Shown one piece after another: positions 4,846-6,365 of a DNA stretch of 6,365 nt; position 1 is the first letter of the stretch; each line of letters opens with the position of its first letter. Below the pieces are notes generated by a model. It saw only the letters and a list, made by a program, of their open reading frames with translations. It was not told where the DNA came from and made no database searches. The DNA is from Acidobacteriota bacterium (GTDB taxonomy: Bacteria; Acidobacteriota; Terriglobia; UBA7540), in assembly GCA_003224665.1 (NCBI GenBank), contig QHZM01000035.1, forward strand, positions 1 through 6,365. Direction: 5' to 3'. Both the position numbers and the translations under genes were made by a program.

Positions 4846-5919
4846 ATGGGCGGGCTTCCTTTCCGGCTGACGACGGCCCTCCTGGCGTTGCCAGGCCTTG
4901 CTTTGGCCGTGCTCGGTGGAATCAACATTGAACAGCGGAGGGTTTTCCAGCTCCCCTGTGACGGCGTCACCTGGGCGGACTCTCCCCGGGGCGTGACGGC
5001 ATGGGTGGTGGCGCGCGACGGCCCGGGAAACCGCGCGGGCATCCTTGAAGGCGACATCCTCCGTGCCATCAATGAGAGGCCTGCCCTGTTCGCCGCTGAC
5101 GCTGCGCGAGAGGTCTTCCGCACGGGCGTTTGGTCTCAGGCGGCATATGAGTTAATCCGGCGCGGGGAGATCGTCCGGGTGAAGGTGGTCGTTGCGCCGC
5201 AGGAAAGCGTCGGCGCGATTCGTCACTATCTTGAAACTCTTGGGCTGGTCTACCTGGCCCTCGGCGCCATCATTCTCGTCCGGCGACGTACGACGCAACA
5301 ATGGGCCCCCTTACATGTTTTCTGTCTGGCCTCCTTCGCTCTCTACGCGTTTGCTTACACGGGGAAACTCGACGCCCTGGATTGGACGGTTTACTGGGTG
5401 AACGTCATCGCCCTCCTGGTGCAGCCCGCGATCTTTCTTCATTTCTGCCTGAGTTTTCCGGACCAGCGAGACCTCTTTCTGCACCGCGGGCACTCGAGCT
5501 GGCTTCTTTATTTGCCCGCTGCCTTCCTGCTGGCTTTACACCTCCTGGTCGCCCTGCGGGTCCTGGTTGCGCCGCTCTCACTCCAGGCGCTGCGGTGGGT
5601 CCTCGACCGCGCGGAGCTCATTTATCTGACGGCATATTTCCTGGCGGGTGCGGCCATCCTCGAGCGCGGTCGTCGCCGGAGCCGCGAGACCCCTCTCCAA
5701 CTTCAGCTCAAGCTGCTGGCGCGTGGAACACTCGCGGCGATTTTGCCGTTCGCAACACTTTACGCGCTGCCTTATTTCCTTGGATTCATCCCCGCGCCCT
5801 GGATGACTTCCTCTGTGTTCTCGCTGATATTTTTGCCTTTGACTTTAGGCTACACCCTCTTCCGCAGCGCCTTCGCCCATATGAGGCCGCTCAGCCAGCC
5901 TGCCGAGTCGCCTCTTTAG
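4846..5919 (+). CDS. PDZ plus multi-helix membrane sensor lacking its kinase half
   Basis: A 357-residue protein from ATG 4846 (GTG 4843 would add one residue; in-frame TAA at 4840). It opens with a membrane helix (about residues 6-26). A periplasmic PDZ domain follows (about 43-117), recognisable by 'GPGNRAGILEGDILRAINERP' (split GPGNRAGILEGD / ILRAINERP). Seven further hydrophobic helices then run from about 129 to 340. The segment 'YTGKLDALDWTVYW' and 'QPAIFLHFCLSFPDQR' are hallmarks, as I recall them, of the input part of acidobacterial PDZ-containing sensor histidine kinases. Those proteins continue after 'GY.IFR' with 'YRLMDVDLI', a GAF-like region and a kinase. Here the homology stops at 'LGYTLFR' (residue 340) and 17 unrelated residues follow to TAG. 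No kinase sequence is visible in any frame downstream, so this is probably a 3'-deleted gene or a natural signal-binding fragment. Its Shine-Dalgarno is weak. Confidence 0.8.
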   Translation: MGGLPFRLTTALLALPGLALAVLGGINIEQRRVFQLPCDGVTWADSPRGVTAWVVARDGPGNRAGILEGDILRAINERPALFAADAAREVFRTGVWSQAAYELIRRGEIVRVKVVVAPQESVGAIRHYLETLGLVYLALGAIILVRRRTTQQWAPLHVFCLASFALYAFAYTGKLDALDWTVYWVNVIALLVQPAIFLHFCLSFPDQRDLFLHRGHSSWLLYLPAAFLLALHLLVALRVLVAPLSLQALRWVLDRAELIYLTAYFLAGAAILERGRRRSRETPLQLQLKLLARGTLAAILPFATLYALPYFLGFIPAPWMTSSVFSLIFLPLTLGYTLFRSAFAHMRPLSQPAESPL

Positions 5920-5956
5920 GTTTCGCTTTTAAATCAACGACGAAAGGAACCAATAA

Positions 5957-6365
5957 GGGAAGCTTTTTCTATCCGCATGTCTACTTTCGGCCGGGATCTT
6001 TTTGGCCGCAGTCATGATACAGGCTTAGGGGAACGCACCTCAACAAGCTCCCATCATCGTCCCCAATACCAGCGTAGAACACGCCGAAGACTTAGGGGAA
6101 AAAAGCGCACGCGAATCACCTGATCCTGAACCGTCCCCGAACTGATGGGAGTTCGCCTTCCAGGGAGACGCCGGTTACGATCCGCCCCCTCTACAACATT
6201 CGGTGCACTAGGGGCAGCGGGACCATCGTGATCGTTGACGCCTTCGACTACCCGAGGGCCGAAGGGTACGTTGGGAAGCCCAATGTGCGCCGAACCGAAT
6301 CGTTCTGGTCCGGTCGGTATTTGGAAGCCGACCTGATTTCAGCCGGACTGCCTGGGAGAGTTGGC
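5957..6365 (+). pseudogene. Broken S53-like (sedolisin/kumamolisin) secreted protease, 5' part
   Basis: No intact frame exists, but translated pieces line up in the order of acidobacterial S53-type proteases as I recall them. Frame 1 (5957-6025) encodes a signal-peptide-like stretch starting GKLFLSACLL and ending AAVMIQA. It is cut by TAG at 6026-6028, then continues as 'QQAPIIVPNTSVEHAEDLG' to 6097. The next frame, from 6099 to the right edge without a stop, gives 'KKAHANHLILNRP', 'ETPVTIRPLYNI' and 'GSGTIVIVDAFDYP'. Homologues read roughly 'IIVPDSSIEHP.D.G.RAHTNHLI', 'TPAS.R..Y' and 'GTIAIVDAYDYPTA'. Deleting one G from GGGG at 6095-6098 joins the two frames into 'EDLGKKAHANHL', so a single inserted base is the lesion. 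No start codon with a ribosome-binding site fits, since TAA 5954 precedes it in frame. The catalytic Glu/Asp/Ser region is beyond the window. Sequencing or assembly error could explain the G insertion but not also the TAG and missing start. Confidence 0.7.

Noticed and set aside
5301..6017. Plus-strand 238-codon frame overlapping the sensor gene
   Set aside because: It is a frame shadow of the PDZ/membrane sensor; the translated product is Arg/Pro-rich without domain resemblance. I checked its 3' end (after 5870) for kinase sequence that would indicate a frameshift in the sensor and found none.
6092..6106. Programmed ribosomal frameshifting at GGGGAAAAAAGC
   Set aside because: The needed shift is +1, whereas A-rich slippery heptamers promote -1. 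A TAG already interrupts the gene upstream and no start is found, so gene decay explains the data better.
5977..6123. 48-codon frame starting ATG 5977
   Set aside because: Its product is Arg/Ser/Thr-rich and unrecognisable, while the other two frames over the same bases match consecutive pieces of an S53-like protease.

Overview
The window looks like a chromosomal stretch from an Acidobacteriota-type soil bacterium. This is inferred from family resemblance recalled without a database search. The clues are a PDZ plus multi-helix membrane sensor, an M23 peptidase with a characteristic membrane-anchored N-terminus, a small TPR protein with an 'RRPP..FL.R..' tail, an S53-like secreted protease remnant, and intergenic DNA full of hairpins. 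The DNA is GC-rich throughout, with no clear compositional break, rRNA, tRNA, CRISPR array, insertion sequence or transposase.

Layout: (1) Positions 1-202, minus strand, hold the N-terminus of a DUF4118 (KdpD-like) membrane sensor that runs off the left edge. (2) Positions 203-605 hold no convincing gene but contain a cluster of inverted repeats. (3) Positions 606-1940, minus strand, encode a complete exported metal-dependent amidohydrolase of the EF_0837/AHA_3915 type. (4) Positions 2182-2856, plus strand, encode a NarL/LuxR-type response regulator with an intact DNA-binding domain and a degenerate receiver domain. (5) Positions 3020-3904, plus strand, encode a membrane-anchored M23 (LytM-type) cell-wall endopeptidase with all active-site residues. 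(6) Positions 3905-4279 appear non-coding. (7) Positions 4280-4744, plus strand, encode a three-repeat TPR protein. (8) Positions 4846-5919, plus strand, encode the sensory half (PDZ plus about eight membrane helices) of a sensor histidine kinase whose kinase half is missing. (9) From 5957 to the right edge, plus strand, lies a decaying gene for an S53-like secreted protease, broken by an in-frame TAG and a one-base insertion.

The genes do not form one obvious pathway. The plus-strand genes are spaced by about 100-375 bases with separate ribosome-binding sites, so they are more likely a loose series of separate units than a tight operon. The right-hand end carries two damaged genes side by side (sensor without kinase, protease pseudogene), which suggests local gene erosion. 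I did not find convincing evidence of a new defence, mobile or biosynthetic system. The most useful observations are the precisely located protease lesions, the kinase-less sensor, the receiver domain lacking its phosphorylation pocket, the corrected start codons and the hairpin-rich intergenic region.
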